Positions 1 through 8,551 of a stretch of DNA of 43,901 nt are shown one piece after another. Numbering within the stretch: position 1 is the first letter of the stretch; each line of letters opens with the position of its first letter. Origin of the DNA: Acidobacteriota bacterium. Its GTDB lineage: Bacteria; Acidobacteriota; UBA6911; RPQK01; JACQSY01. Made by a program: the position numbers and the translations under genes. The stretch spans positions 1 through 43,901 of the forward strand of contig JACQSY010000021.1 of NCBI GenBank assembly GCA_016211085.1. The letters run 5' to 3'. The notes under the pieces are model-generated. The model made no database searches. It was not told the origin of the DNA and saw only the letters and a program-made list of their open reading frames with translations.

Positions 1-120
1 CGTGATCCTTCTCTTCCCCGCGAAATCCTCGCTTTTCCACCGGTCTTCTTGGATGAGTTCCTAAATAAGTCTCTCCAAGGTAAATTAACAGGGGGATACG
101 ATCTTATTCCCTATCCCTGA
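1..120 (+). CDS. possible 3' end of an unidentified gene (partial at left edge)
   Basis: Frame 1 is open from the first base to a TGA at 118-120, giving a 39-residue tail that ends YDLIPYP. The composition looks protein-like, with mixed charged and hydrophobic residues and no low complexity. An open stretch this short can occur by chance, and the start lies outside the window. No family is recognised. The following 270 bases contain no convincing gene, which fits this being the end of a rightward gene. Confidence 0.3.
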   Translation, partial: RDPSLPREILAFPPVFLDEFLNKSLQGKLTGGYDLIPYP

Positions 121-391
121 CAGGGGTGTGGGAAGCGGAATCAACAATCCCGGCGGCTCGAGGCCGAGAACACACCAGTGACCGTCGAAGCAAGTCTCGT
201 ATTCTTCGATCCCTGAGCACATTCAAAGCCCTGAGCACATTTAAAGGAAATGAGGACCGCTTTGCTCCCCGTCATGAGCGAATCACTTCATTCTTCCGGA
301 TAAAATACTCGTAAGAGAAAATAAATAAGCGCCAGAGAAACAATGAGGCTAACCAACCAGATCAAGAGCAAGTGAGATCACCACCTTATTT
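121..391. other. non-coding stretch left of the symporter gene
   Basis: No convincing gene is seen. A 62-codon open frame at 126-314 has no ribosome-binding site or recognisable domain and contains a short tandem duplication. The symporter gene stops at 392 reading leftward, so a terminator could lie here, but no hairpin followed by a T-run is visible. Confidence 0.4.
211..246. repeat. 18-bp tandem duplication (two copies)
   Basis: Bases 211-228 and 229-246 are two adjacent 18-bp copies that differ at one position (C/T near the end). They begin CCCTGAGCAC. This is a local slippage-type duplication in non-coding DNA, with no further copies next to it. Confidence 0.8.
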
Positions 392-1918
392 TCATTCAAT
401 CGAGGGAGCCCCTAAGGAGTCGCGCACTCTCCAGTCGGCCCTCCCTGTGTCCCGTTTTCGCTGGGTAAGCGCACTTACTCCCATCATCACCAGGAACGAA
501 ATGAGTAATGCGAGCGTACCGTGCACGAACACACCGCTCTTTACCAATATCTGGCCTGCTGCCAGATAAGAACCCAGTCCAGTAACAAGTGAGGCGATTG
601 CTCCCTGTCGCGTCACGAAATTTGGAAGGTAAATTCCCAAGAGAACAGGGGCTACGGTCGCAGAGGTCACGCCGGCCGCGCCAAACCAGAAGAGCAGCAC
701 CAGGTTAGGGGGAGGCTTAAGGACGATCAGGACGCTAACGATCCCTACAGCGACCGTCGAAAATTGCGCCAAATATCGCGACACCAACTGGGCTCGCTCC
801 TGGTTCATGCGAATCAAGCCTCTTTTAACCAGTACCTTCAAGAAAATGTCGTTCGAAATCGCAACGGCCAAGACTACAAACAAACCGTCAGTCGTCGACA
901 GTGCGGCGGCCAAAATCACGACGCCCAGAAAGGCTGCCACAAGAGGTGGAAAATAGTTTTCGACGTAAACGAAAATAGCCTGGTCAGCCTGTTGAAGGCC
1001 CGGATTGAGAATTCTCAGGTAAAAGCCTCCGAAAATGACGCCCAGGAAGAGTACGGCCAAAAACACATATGTCAGGATCATCTTGCGCAGTCCTCGCGGA
1101 TCCTTCAGCGCAAGCACCTTGTTGAAAAGTTGCGGTTGGGCGGAGAAGGCGAACTCCAGCACGAAAAAAGCGCAGACGGCAAGAGCACTGTAGTAGACTT
1201 CCGAGTGCCGGTTTACGATGCCGATTAATTGGGGACTTTGCGCTCCCAGTTCCGCTTCCAGGGAACGAAACACCTCCACGCCGCTCTTGTCAAACACCCA
1301 GAACACAGAAAGGAAAATGACAGCCCCCATGACTGCCATAAGCAGGCCCTCGGCCACATCGGTATAGACATCTGCATAGGTACCCCCCACCATCACGTAG
1401 ACCGTAACGATGAAGGCTATCAGCAGGACACTCGAAGTATAATCAAGCCCAAAGAGAACCTCGAAGGCGCGGGCGCACCCGGAAAATTGAGCAGCGATGT
1501 AGAAAATATTAAACAGGAGCGCCAGAGCGACTCCGACACGAAGCAGATCGCTCTTGTAGAAGGCACCCAGCCAGTCGGGCAGAGAAAGAGAACCCAGCGT
1601 CACGTTTGAATGGCGAACGCGCCGGGCAAATAAAATCAGCGCAATAGGGGAAGCGCCAGCGAGAGCGATAAAGGCCCATAGATTCGACAGACCATACTGG
1701 TAAGACCAACCCACTAACCCGACAAAAGTTGCAGCGCTAAAAAATGTCGCGGCAAACGAGACGCCCAACAGGAATGGGCCAAGACCTTCGCCGGCAATGG
1801 CAAAGTCTGCAATGGTTCTTGTTTTTCGCCAGCCCAGGTAGGTCAAATACGCAAGCAGCAGGATGAAAAGCCCCATCCCCGCCGCCATATAGGTGCGGAG
1901 CAAATCTGGATTCGGCAT
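392..1918 (-). CDS. sodium:solute symporter (SSS/SSF family)
   Basis: This 508-residue inner-membrane protein has 12-13 hydrophobic helices. The N-terminal region follows the SSF pattern: a first helix near residues 12-30, the segment RTIADFAIAGEGLGPF (about 34-49), then FAATFFSAATFVG and a glycine-rich third helix. The length is normal for the family, which couples Na+ import to uptake of organic acids, amino acids, sugars or similar solutes. The substrate cannot be read from the sequence. It lies 132 bp downstream of the M29/NicX-like gene on the same strand, so the two are probably co-transcribed and the symporter may import that enzyme's product. The ribosome-binding site before the chosen ATG is weak, and an internal ATG eleven codons in is possible. 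Confidence 0.9.
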   Translation of the reverse strand: MPNPDLLRTYMAAGMGLFILLLAYLTYLGWRKTRTIADFAIAGEGLGPFLLGVSFAATFFSAATFVGLVGWSYQYGLSNLWAFIALAGASPIALILFARRVRHSNVTLGSLSLPDWLGAFYKSDLLRVGVALALLFNIFYIAAQFSGCARAFEVLFGLDYTSSVLLIAFIVTVYVMVGGTYADVYTDVAEGLLMAVMGAVIFLSVFWVFDKSGVEVFRSLEAELGAQSPQLIGIVNRHSEVYYSALAVCAFFVLEFAFSAQPQLFNKVLALKDPRGLRKMILTYVFLAVLFLGVIFGGFYLRILNPGLQQADQAIFVYVENYFPPLVAAFLGVVILAAALSTTDGLFVVLAVAISNDIFLKVLVKRGLIRMNQERAQLVSRYLAQFSTVAVGIVSVLIVLKPPPNLVLLFWFGAAGVTSATVAPVLLGIYLPNFVTRQGAIASLVTGLGSYLAAGQILVKSGVFVHGTLALLISFLVMMGVSALTQRKRDTGRADWRVRDSLGAPSIE

Positions 1919-2050
1919 CGGTCGGATTTTCTAGACTTTCCAGAGTTTGGATCTGCCAGCTAAGCAAAGTCCTGGAGAATTACCCTCGACGCTCTCACGC
2001 TCTTAACTCAGCAAAAAGCCTTGCCCTTGTAGCAGACCGGCGGCTTTATC

Positions 2051-3601
2051 TTACGGATAGGGCTTGAAGTTCAGGAGATCGCCATACGCCTTTCGATGTT
2101 CTTTCTGAACCCAGGTCCAGGGATCCTGGGCGTAATCTCGCCAGTAGTCTCCCGGCGCGTTAATACCAGGAATGGCGGGGATCCAATCCTCGGTCAAAAG
2201 CTCGTCCGGGTTTCCATACTTGGCGGCAACGGCGCGCACCTCGGGATCGTCAAGTGCGGTGAGGTGGCCCTTGTCAACGATCTTGACCTCTCGACCATCT
2301 CTGGTCCGAACCGTGACGGTAGGGAAGTAAAGGTGCAGATGGTGATGGCCGTAGGGTTTCCCATGCTCATCCCCCCATAGCTTGTTTTCCCACAAAGTCT
2401 CGCCAAAACCCAGATGGATGACTCCTGATCTGCGGCGCTCTTCCGACCAAGCGCTTCGGCTAGCCCGCGATTCCATTACATTAAAAGGCCTGAAGGCTTT
2501 GGGGTGGGTTCCTATGGCCGCCTCAATCCACCATCCGACGCCCGACTCCGGATAAAGCGGGTAGTGGACATCTTTAAACTTGTTGACGTACTCGCTCCAG
2601 GCCTTTCCGTATCGTCCGCCCCCGTCCACCTTGGTGATCTGATTCTTCTGAAGCGTGAGCCTAATCCAGGGAGAAGGACCCTGGTGGGCGGAAGTAGCGG
2701 CCGCTACACCTTCTCCATTGGACTGCTTCAATACGATACCTTGAGGAACGCCCGTGATGTGGATTCGAATCATGGGTTTCTCTGATTGTCCTGGACCGTA
2801 GGTGGCATGCATCTTCCGGGCGGCGGCGTAACCTCCGAAGTTTTCCCCCACCGTCTTCACCGTGGGGTGCATCCCCTCGATGACTTGCCAATATTCTGGA
2901 AACCACGTCCGTTTCAAATCGGTTCCTTCCGGATCCACGATATGGATCTCTTCCGCTTGTCGGATCACTTCCCATACCTTCCGATCAATCACATCCAGTA
3001 TCTCATCCTCAATCATCGTTGCAGCACTTACGACCAATTCTCTCGTGGGCCACTGAAACCTCACGGCGTTTGGTACCCCCGTCGCGTTTACGGCCCAATC
3101 GTACTGCTTACAGGCATCAATCAACCACTGGGGCAGGACACCGTAAAAGCGACTTGTCGGGGTCCCTTTTACCTTGTTCTCCATGCTTGCTGCTTCCGAC
3201 ATCTCGTGGATATCCAACTGGGTCTTTTTCGGGTGCTGAAGAATAACATCCACGTGGCAGTTGGCTTCACGAAGAGCGCGAACGAAGGCGTCTATCACCA
3301 GGGGGTCCCAATCGCTCTCAGCAATAAACAAAACTTTTTCACCCCCTTTGATATCAAAGCCTACGTTCATGTGCTCAGCCCCTTTGCGTTTGATGATATG
3401 GCGCACGTAGGGCATGAGCTCATCGACGGTGGTGACTTTTGGAATCTTCGGATAGCGAGGAGCCGGATAGTTCTCCTTGCGGGGTGTCCAGCGCAAATTT
3501 TGATCTTGTGCCCACAATGTAGACGACACGGGCGCTATCGGGGAGAGTGTAATGGCCAAAACAAAGCCTGCTAAAAGCAGATAGGTGGCTCTTATCGACA
3601 T
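2051..3601 (-). CDS. exported M29 aminopeptidase/NicX-like protein, copy 1
   Basis: The 516-residue protein starts with a hydrophobic signal segment (about 5-31) that ends near LWAQ. The body resembles the M29 metallopeptidase superfamily, which also contains the 2,5-dihydroxypyridine dioxygenase NicX. An N-terminal half carries GGEKVLFIAESDWDP (about 86-100), followed by the IVDPEGTDL motif (about 221-229) and C-terminal candidate metal-ligand segments GVIHLGFGE and HHHLHLYFP. The start at 3601 is chosen because AGGAGG lies six bases upstream; a longer TTG start at 3622 would contain that ribosome-binding site. A close paralogue lies at 21189-22730, and the two share long blocks such as WSEERRRSGVIHLGFGETL. 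Exact activity is unknown. The superfamily is normally cytoplasmic, so the signal segment is notable. Confidence 0.6.
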   Translation of the reverse strand: MSIRATYLLLAGFVLAITLSPIAPVSSTLWAQDQNLRWTPRKENYPAPRYPKIPKVTTVDELMPYVRHIIKRKGAEHMNVGFDIKGGEKVLFIAESDWDPLVIDAFVRALREANCHVDVILQHPKKTQLDIHEMSEAASMENKVKGTPTSRFYGVLPQWLIDACKQYDWAVNATGVPNAVRFQWPTRELVVSAATMIEDEILDVIDRKVWEVIRQAEEIHIVDPEGTDLKRTWFPEYWQVIEGMHPTVKTVGENFGGYAAARKMHATYGPGQSEKPMIRIHITGVPQGIVLKQSNGEGVAAATSAHQGPSPWIRLTLQKNQITKVDGGGRYGKAWSEYVNKFKDVHYPLYPESGVGWWIEAAIGTHPKAFRPFNVMESRASRSAWSEERRRSGVIHLGFGETLWENKLWGDEHGKPYGHHHLHLYFPTVTVRTRDGREVKIVDKGHLTALDDPEVRAVAAKYGNPDELLTEDWIPAIPGINAPGDYWRDYAQDPWTWVQKEHRKAYGDLLNFKPYP

Positions 3602-3645
3602 GAGCTCCCTCCTTGCGTTCAAGAAAACCGGGTTTTTTCAGATTA

Positions 3646-3672
3646 ATTATCACCGTTTGCGTACAATTGCAA
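3646..3672 (-). promoter_or_regulatory. candidate promoter of the M29-like/symporter pair
   Basis: Read leftward, TTGCAA (3672-3667) is followed after 15 bp by GATAAT (3651-3646), about 45 bp upstream of the start at 3601. The spacer is short. An overlapping TAATTA two bases further on gives 17 bp. This is only a consensus match. Confidence 0.3.
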
Positions 3673-3746
3673 CCTTTTGGGATCATTGGAACGTGAGCAT
3701 AGCCCCGGGCTAGGGCCACCGCTGCTATTGACTGCTATCTACGGTA

Positions 3747-3774
3747 TTGACCGCTACCCGATTCAAGCTAGAAT
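3747..3774 (+). promoter_or_regulatory. candidate promoter of the molybdoenzyme gene
   Basis: TTGACC (3747-3752) and TAGAAT (3769-3774) are separated by 16 bp, a reasonable sigma-70 match. It would leave a leader of roughly 230 bases before the ATG at 4009. Only sequence resemblance supports it. Confidence 0.3.
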
Positions 3775-4008
3775 ATCCACAAGTAGGTTAGTAGGTTCAC
3801 GAATTCAAAAATTTCTCGACAGTCTTCAACCGAGTAGTCCTACTGAAGAGGGCAGAAAATCCATGATCGGTCCTCGCGAGTGGAGGTGTTATAGCCTCCT
3901 CCGCGTGTCTGCGAGCAGAAACGGGAACAGAAAATGGAGCAATAAACGGGTCCAACCGAAACTGCGCTGTGGCGGGACAGTGAGGGCCCACAAGGCAGGA
4001 AATTCCCC

Positions 4009-6351
4009 ATGAACAACAGCTCAACAGTTGGCAAATCGGTGCCGCGCTTGGAGCGAGTGACCAAAGTGACCGGGAGCCTCAAATACCTCGGCGATGTCGA
4101 CCTTCCAGGAATGGTCCATGGAAAAATTCTTCGTAGTACCATGGCGCATGCCACGATTGAACGAATCGATGCGGCGGCGGCGGCGAAGTTACCCGGTGTA
4201 GTTGCAATTCTTACCCGTGACGATGTGATCGGAAATCCGCACTACAACTCTCACTACGGGCCGATCCTGAAAGATCAACCGGTCGTGGCGCTCGACAGGG
4301 TCCGTTATGTGGGAGATCCCGTTGCTGTCGTAGCGGCTATAACTCCGGCTATTGCGGAAGAAGCCGTCGAGCTGATTGAGGTGGACTACCAGCCGTTGCC
4401 CGTTCTCTTGACTCCGGAGGAGGCAATGGCCGAAGGGGTTCCTTTGCTTCATGAGGGAGTTCAGAAACCGAAGCACGGCTTTGCAGATGTCCAGGACGTT
4501 GGCCCCGTGGCGGGAACCAATATTTGTAACCGGTTCCAACTGAGGAAAGGTGACATTGAGAAAGGATTTGCTGAGTCCGATTACATCTTCGAGGATGTGT
4601 TCACCTCCCCTACCACTCAGCATGCAGCTCTAGAACCGCTCACGGCCGCCGCCCAATTGGACTCTACGGGACGTCTCACCATCTGGTCAACCGTTCAAAA
4701 TCCTTTTGTGATTCGAGACGAGATGGCCGAACTCTTTAATCTTCCGCTCTCCATGGTCCGCGTGATAGCACTACACCTGGGCGGAGGCTACGGGTCCAAA
4801 CTGTACCTGAAGCTCGAGCCGATTGTTGCAGCCCTTGCGCTGAAAGCCAGACGTCCGGTGATGATCACTTTAACCCGCGAAGAGGTTTTTCTCACCATTA
4901 CCAAGCACGCGGCAAGAATTCATATTAAGACAGGAGTGAAGAAAGACGGCACCATCGTGGCGCGCGACTGCAGGGTGCATCTAAACACCGGAGCCTACGC
5001 GGAAATCGGTCCTCGCGTCGCTAAGAAAAGCGGCTACACGGCTGCCGGACCCTACGTCATCCCCAATGTCAATATCGAGTCTTGCCTCCTCTATACGAAT
5101 ACCGTTCCGGCAGGAGCATTTCGGGGTTTTGGAGTGTCCCAGTCAACTTGGGCCCACGAATCCCAGACCGATATGATCGCTCGCGCCTTAAACCTGGACC
5201 CTCTGGAATTGCGCTTGAAGAATTTGCTCGACGAAGGGAAGGAGTTTGTCACCGGCGAGCGGATTCACAGCTTCGCGCTAAAAGAATGCTTGCAAAAGGT
5301 AGCCGCAGCCATCGAGTGGGGCAAGAAGGTGGAACCCCGCGAGCCCTTCCGGGCGGCTGGAAAAGGTTTGGCCTGTCTCATCAAATCAACCCTCACGCCC
5401 TCCATGTCTTCAGCTTCAGTCCGGCTCAACGAGGATGGAAGTGCCCACGTCTATGTGGGGACCGTCGACATTGGTCAGGGGTCCGACACGGCTATGGCCC
5501 AAATTGCCAGTGAGGAACTTGGCATCCCCATTGAGCAGGTTCTTATCGTCCACTCCGACACCGATTTGACGCCTTACGATCAGAGCACCTCTTCCAGCCG
5601 CTCGACCTTTCATACGGGTCGCGCAGTCCAGCTGGCCGCTCAAGAAGTGAAGAGAGAACTCGCCTGCATGGCCGCTCCGATTTTCCGTGTGAGTCCAGAA
5701 GACCTGATTTTTGAAAACCAGGCAGTACGGCTCAAATCCGGACCTGGATCAGAAGCCTTGGCCTTCCGTGATCTTCTGGTGCGGCATTTTGGCATCAACG
5801 GTGCCAACTTGATGGGCCACGGCATTGTAAGAACCCGTAGCGTGGATGAAAAAGGCGGGCCGCACACATCTTCGTTCTGGTTTGCCGGCGCTACCGCCGC
5901 TGAAGTGGAAGTGGATACAGAAACGGGTAGAGTGCGAATACTGCGCTATGCCACGGCCGCGGACGTCGGCAAGGTCATCAATCCATTGCACTGCGAGCAG
6001 CAACTTCGGGGCGCAGCCATCACGGGTATCGGGCAGGCCCTCTTGGAGGAACTGGTCTACCAGGGCGGCGTCCCCATCAACCCCAATTTTCTGGACTACA
6101 ATCTACCCCGCTTCCTGGACATACCTGAGCGGCTTATTGTCATTCTCGTGGAGCGGCCGCACCCGGATGGCCCCTATGGGGCGAAAGGAGTGGGCGAAAC
6201 GGCTGTGATCCCAGCGGCTCCTGCGATTGCCAACGCCATCGAAGATGCTGTGGGAGTCCGCATCAAGGATCTGCCGATCACACCTGAAAAGGTGCTTAGG
6301 GCGCTTCAAGAGGCTGCGGGCAAAAAAACCTTACAATATAAGACCGGCTGA
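4009..6351 (+). CDS. xanthine dehydrogenase-family molybdopterin-binding subunit
   Basis: The 780-residue protein is the large catalytic subunit type of the xanthine oxidase family (XdhB/CoxL/HcrA-like). It carries the N-terminal a/b-hammerhead domain (about 10-135, with GDVDLPGMVHGKILRS) and then the Mo-cofactor domains with LGGGYGSK, PAGAFRGFGVSQ, VDIGQGSDTAMAQ and the C-terminal GAKGVGETAVIP, whose Glu (about 730) is the family's catalytic base. Such enzymes hydroxylate N-heterocycles, purines or aldehydes, or reduce aromatic acyl-CoA, at a Mo centre. No FAD or 2Fe-2S subunit gene lies nearby, which is unusual because these subunits normally form an operon. No signal peptide is visible. 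AGGA lies eight bases before the ATG. The gene ends 11 bp from the convergent lyase gene. The substrate is undetermined. Confidence 0.93.
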   Translation: MNNSSTVGKSVPRLERVTKVTGSLKYLGDVDLPGMVHGKILRSTMAHATIERIDAAAAAKLPGVVAILTRDDVIGNPHYNSHYGPILKDQPVVALDRVRYVGDPVAVVAAITPAIAEEAVELIEVDYQPLPVLLTPEEAMAEGVPLLHEGVQKPKHGFADVQDVGPVAGTNICNRFQLRKGDIEKGFAESDYIFEDVFTSPTTQHAALEPLTAAAQLDSTGRLTIWSTVQNPFVIRDEMAELFNLPLSMVRVIALHLGGGYGSKLYLKLEPIVAALALKARRPVMITLTREEVFLTITKHAARIHIKTGVKKDGTIVARDCRVHLNTGAYAEIGPRVAKKSGYTAAGPYVIPNVNIESCLLYTNTVPAGAFRGFGVSQSTWAHESQTDMIARALNLDPLELRLKNLLDEGKEFVTGERIHSFALKECLQKVAAAIEWGKKVEPREPFRAAGKGLACLIKSTLTPSMSSASVRLNEDGSAHVYVGTVDIGQGSDTAMAQIASEELGIPIEQVLIVHSDTDLTPYDQSTSSSRSTFHTGRAVQLAAQEVKRELACMAAPIFRVSPEDLIFENQAVRLKSGPGSEALAFRDLLVRHFGINGANLMGHGIVRTRSVDEKGGPHTSSFWFAGATAAEVEVDTETGRVRILRYATAADVGKVINPLHCEQQLRGAAITGIGQALLEELVYQGGVPINPNFLDYNLPRFLDIPERLIVILVERPHPDGPYGAKGVGETAVIPAAPAIANAIEDAVGVRIKDLPITPEKVLRALQEAAGKKTLQYKTG

Positions 6352-6362
6352 CCCGTGCCGAT

Positions 6363-7262
6363 TCAGCTACGCTGCTCGCCTTTTTGGGGACCCTGTGCGC
6401 CGGCGCTTCCATAACGGGTCTGCATGGCTTCGATGGTGGGCATACCCGTGATGCGGTTGCGCTCTGCCATGCTGACCAAACGATCGAGAAAACCAGCGGA
6501 CCCTCCTTCGGTCCTCAGCCGTTCCAAGACATCCGCCATGGCTCGCATGGCGGCACGTAAGGCCGTGTTCGGGAAGATCACCAGCTTAAAGCCGAGGGCA
6601 GCAAGGTCAGCCGCTGTAAGGAGCGGCGTCTTCCCATCCTCGACCATGTTGGCGACCTGGGGCCCAGGGAGAGCGGCCACCAGGCGCAACTCCTCTTCCG
6701 AGAGTGGGGCCTCTACAAAAGTCAGGTCGGCGCCGGTCTCCAGGTAGAGCCGGGCCCGTTCCAGAGCCGCTTCCACGCCCAGAGTAGCTCGTGCGTCAGT
6801 ACGGGCGATAATTACGAGGTCCGAATTCCTACGCGCATCCTGTGCCGCCCTTAGCTTTGCCACCATCTCGCCTGCCGGAATGAGTTGCTTGCCCTCAAAA
6901 TGGCCACAGCGCTTCGGCATCAACTGGTCCTCAATCTGTACGGCCGCCGCGCCCACAGCTTCGAACTCGCGAACGGTGCGGTATACGTTAATAGGATTGC
7001 CGTAGCCGGTGTCCACATCCACGATAAGCGGCACGGTCGTGACTGCAACCATGCGCCGCACCTGCTCCAACATCTCGGTCATGGTCACGAGCCCGATATC
7101 GGGTTCCCCTAGCAGGCTGTTGGCAACCCCGGCGCCGCTGGCGTAGATGGCTTCGAAGCCGGCTTGCTCCACCATGCGAGCTGCCAGCGCGCAGAACGCC
7201 CCCGGCGCCAGCAGAATGCCGGGCTTAGCCAACAGTTTCCGTAGAGTCGCGGGTCCATTCAC
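6363..7262 (-). CDS. isocitrate lyase/PEP mutase family lyase (2,3-dimethylmalate or methylisocitrate lyase-like)
   Basis: This 299-residue cytoplasmic enzyme has the TIM-barrel pattern of the ICL/PEPM superfamily: LLAPGAFCALAARM, then VDVDTGYGNP (Mg2+-binding Asp residues, about 85-94), IEDQLMPKRCGH with the KRCGH loop characteristic of C-C bond-cleaving members, and IIARTDA. The following EGKQLIP and FVEAP segments resemble dimethylmalate, methylisocitrate and oxaloacetate-cleaving members more than PEP mutases. Members split a 2-hydroxy dicarboxylate or tricarboxylate into pyruvate or glyoxylate plus a carboxylate. The start is GTG within a GTGA overlap with the stop of the PrpF-like gene, so the two are translationally coupled. 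The precise substrate cannot be assigned. Confidence 0.85.
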   Translation of the reverse strand: MNGPATLRKLLAKPGILLAPGAFCALAARMVEQAGFEAIYASGAGVANSLLGEPDIGLVTMTEMLEQVRRMVAVTTVPLIVDVDTGYGNPINVYRTVREFEAVGAAAVQIEDQLMPKRCGHFEGKQLIPAGEMVAKLRAAQDARRNSDLVIIARTDARATLGVEAALERARLYLETGADLTFVEAPLSEEELRLVAALPGPQVANMVEDGKTPLLTAADLAALGFKLVIFPNTALRAAMRAMADVLERLRTEGGSAGFLDRLVSMAERNRITGMPTIEAMQTRYGSAGAQGPQKGEQRS

Positions 7263-8419
7263 GGCTGCGTCCTCCCTGCAACTATCGCATCCGGCACATA
7301 GACGTGCCCTTCCATCAGCCGGCGTGCTGTGCGTACCGAACCGATAGACCGCACTTCGACACCATCAGGGCCAACTGCCACACTTGCTTTCAGCTCCATG
7401 GTTCCGGACGGGTGGCCCAGCCGCAGCCGACAGGCTGTCAGAATTGCAGGCAAGACGATTTCATGTACCACCGTCTTGGGAATAAAGGCGGCCGCGCAAG
7501 TCGCTACGGCACCGGTCAGGGCATAGGCGCGGTGACAGGTTTGCATGGACATGATGCGAGCGAGGAGATCCATAGCGTCCGCGGTTACGGTGTCTCCAGT
7601 TAACGTGCTGTAGTCTTGGGGCGGCATGACGAACGCCACCTTAGGCACCGCCGGGCTTCGGATGGTAGCTTCCTCAGCGTCCGTGGCCAGTCCGCAAAGC
7701 ACTGCCGCAGCGCCCCGGACGGCTTCGATCTTGCGGCAGAATTCCTTGTCAGCATCCAGGACCGCCGGTGACTCGGTGCCCGCGACCCCCAAGTTCTCGC
7801 CCCGGATGAAGACCACAGGATTGGCAGCATCTATAATGGAAACGCGTGCCGTACCAAGACCAGGCACCTCCATGACGTCCACTGGATTGCCGGTGGGTAA
7901 GAGCCGGCCTGTCACAGCGCCTCCTGGGGAGTCAAACCACAAAACGATGCGGGAACCTGGATTGGGCACACCGCTGATATAGGTGTCGCCTTCCGGGTAG
8001 AAGCGGCTGTCCCTCACCGCGACCTCCGCACGGATGGTCTTTTTAGTGTTGGTATTATAGATGTGAACAGTCGTGACAGGCTCCACCGCACGCACCAATC
8101 CCTCGTCGATGGCAAAGGGCCCCACGGAAGCGGAGCAGTTGCCGCAGTTGCCCTTGTAATCCACGAGCGGAGCGCTGATCGACACCTGAGCAAAGGTATA
8201 GTCCACATCGGCTTCAGGTACCGAAGGCGGCCCAATGATGCAGACCTTGCTGGTAGTGGAATAGCTCCCACCCAGCCCGTCGATCTGGCGCGGGTCCGGG
8301 CTTCCCATGACCGACAGAAGAATGCGGTCCCGTAGTTCAGTGTCCGAGGGCAGGTCTCTGGCGTGAAAGGTGACACACTTCGACGTTCCACCTCGCATAA
8401 TGACGCATGGAATGCGCAT
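7259..8419 (-). CDS. PrpF-family isomerase/tautomerase (aconitate, methylitaconate or oxalomesaconate type)
   Basis: The 386-residue protein carries the PrpF signatures: RGGTSKCVTF at the N-terminus, MGSPDPRQIDGLGGSYSTTSK (two short blocks at about 38-58), GNCGNCSASVGPFAI (about 95-109) and LGHPSGTM near the C-terminus. The fold is related to diaminopimelate epimerase and shifts double bonds in unsaturated di- or tricarboxylates. Known members include PrpF (methylcitrate cycle), 3-methylitaconate isomerase (nicotinate fermentation) and GalD (gallate degradation). GGGAGG lies six bases before the ATG. The downstream coupled lyase gene suggests consecutive steps on one branched dicarboxylate. 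The neighbouring genes do not include methylcitrate synthase or AcnD, so propionate metabolism is not specifically supported. Confidence 0.88.
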   Translation of the reverse strand: MRIPCVIMRGGTSKCVTFHARDLPSDTELRDRILLSVMGSPDPRQIDGLGGSYSTTSKVCIIGPPSVPEADVDYTFAQVSISAPLVDYKGNCGNCSASVGPFAIDEGLVRAVEPVTTVHIYNTNTKKTIRAEVAVRDSRFYPEGDTYISGVPNPGSRIVLWFDSPGGAVTGRLLPTGNPVDVMEVPGLGTARVSIIDAANPVVFIRGENLGVAGTESPAVLDADKEFCRKIEAVRGAAAVLCGLATDAEEATIRSPAVPKVAFVMPPQDYSTLTGDTVTADAMDLLARIMSMQTCHRAYALTGAVATCAAAFIPKTVVHEIVLPAILTACRLRLGHPSGTMELKASVAVGPDGVEVRSIGSVRTARRLMEGHVYVPDAIVAGRTQP

Positions 8420-8551
8420 TGTTGCCTCCCGTTCTTCTACTCGAGAAGGAATTGGATTCGCAACTTTGACCCTGCTTTCGTGGTTGCTCCGGTTTGCGAA
8501 TTCCCCCTTGCTTCATTAGTCTACAGGCGACGGAATGCCAGGAGCAACGCG

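Larger units (their letters stand above)
3602..4008. other. divergent intergenic region between M29-like and molybdoenzyme genes
   Basis: This 407-bp spacer separates a leftward and a rightward gene and so must hold both promoters. One candidate sigma-70-like element is visible for each direction and is listed separately. The short open frames here have no domains and run through the promoter candidates. No regulator gene or long palindrome is seen. Confidence 0.5.

Noticed and set aside
2786..3574. A 262-codon open frame opposite the first M29-like gene
   Set aside because: It lies entirely antisense to a gene with recognisable motifs and a strong ribosome-binding site, and its translation shows no domain.
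6363..8419. Methylcitrate-cycle (prp) operon
   Set aside because: The two families fit, but methylcitrate synthase and AcnD/PrpD genes are absent and the lyase cannot be told from dimethylmalate lyase by eye.
8363..8551. N-terminal extension of the OsmC-family protein
   Set aside because: It overlaps the divergent PrpF start and promoter region, adds no domain, and the ATG at 8552 has a good ribosome-binding site.
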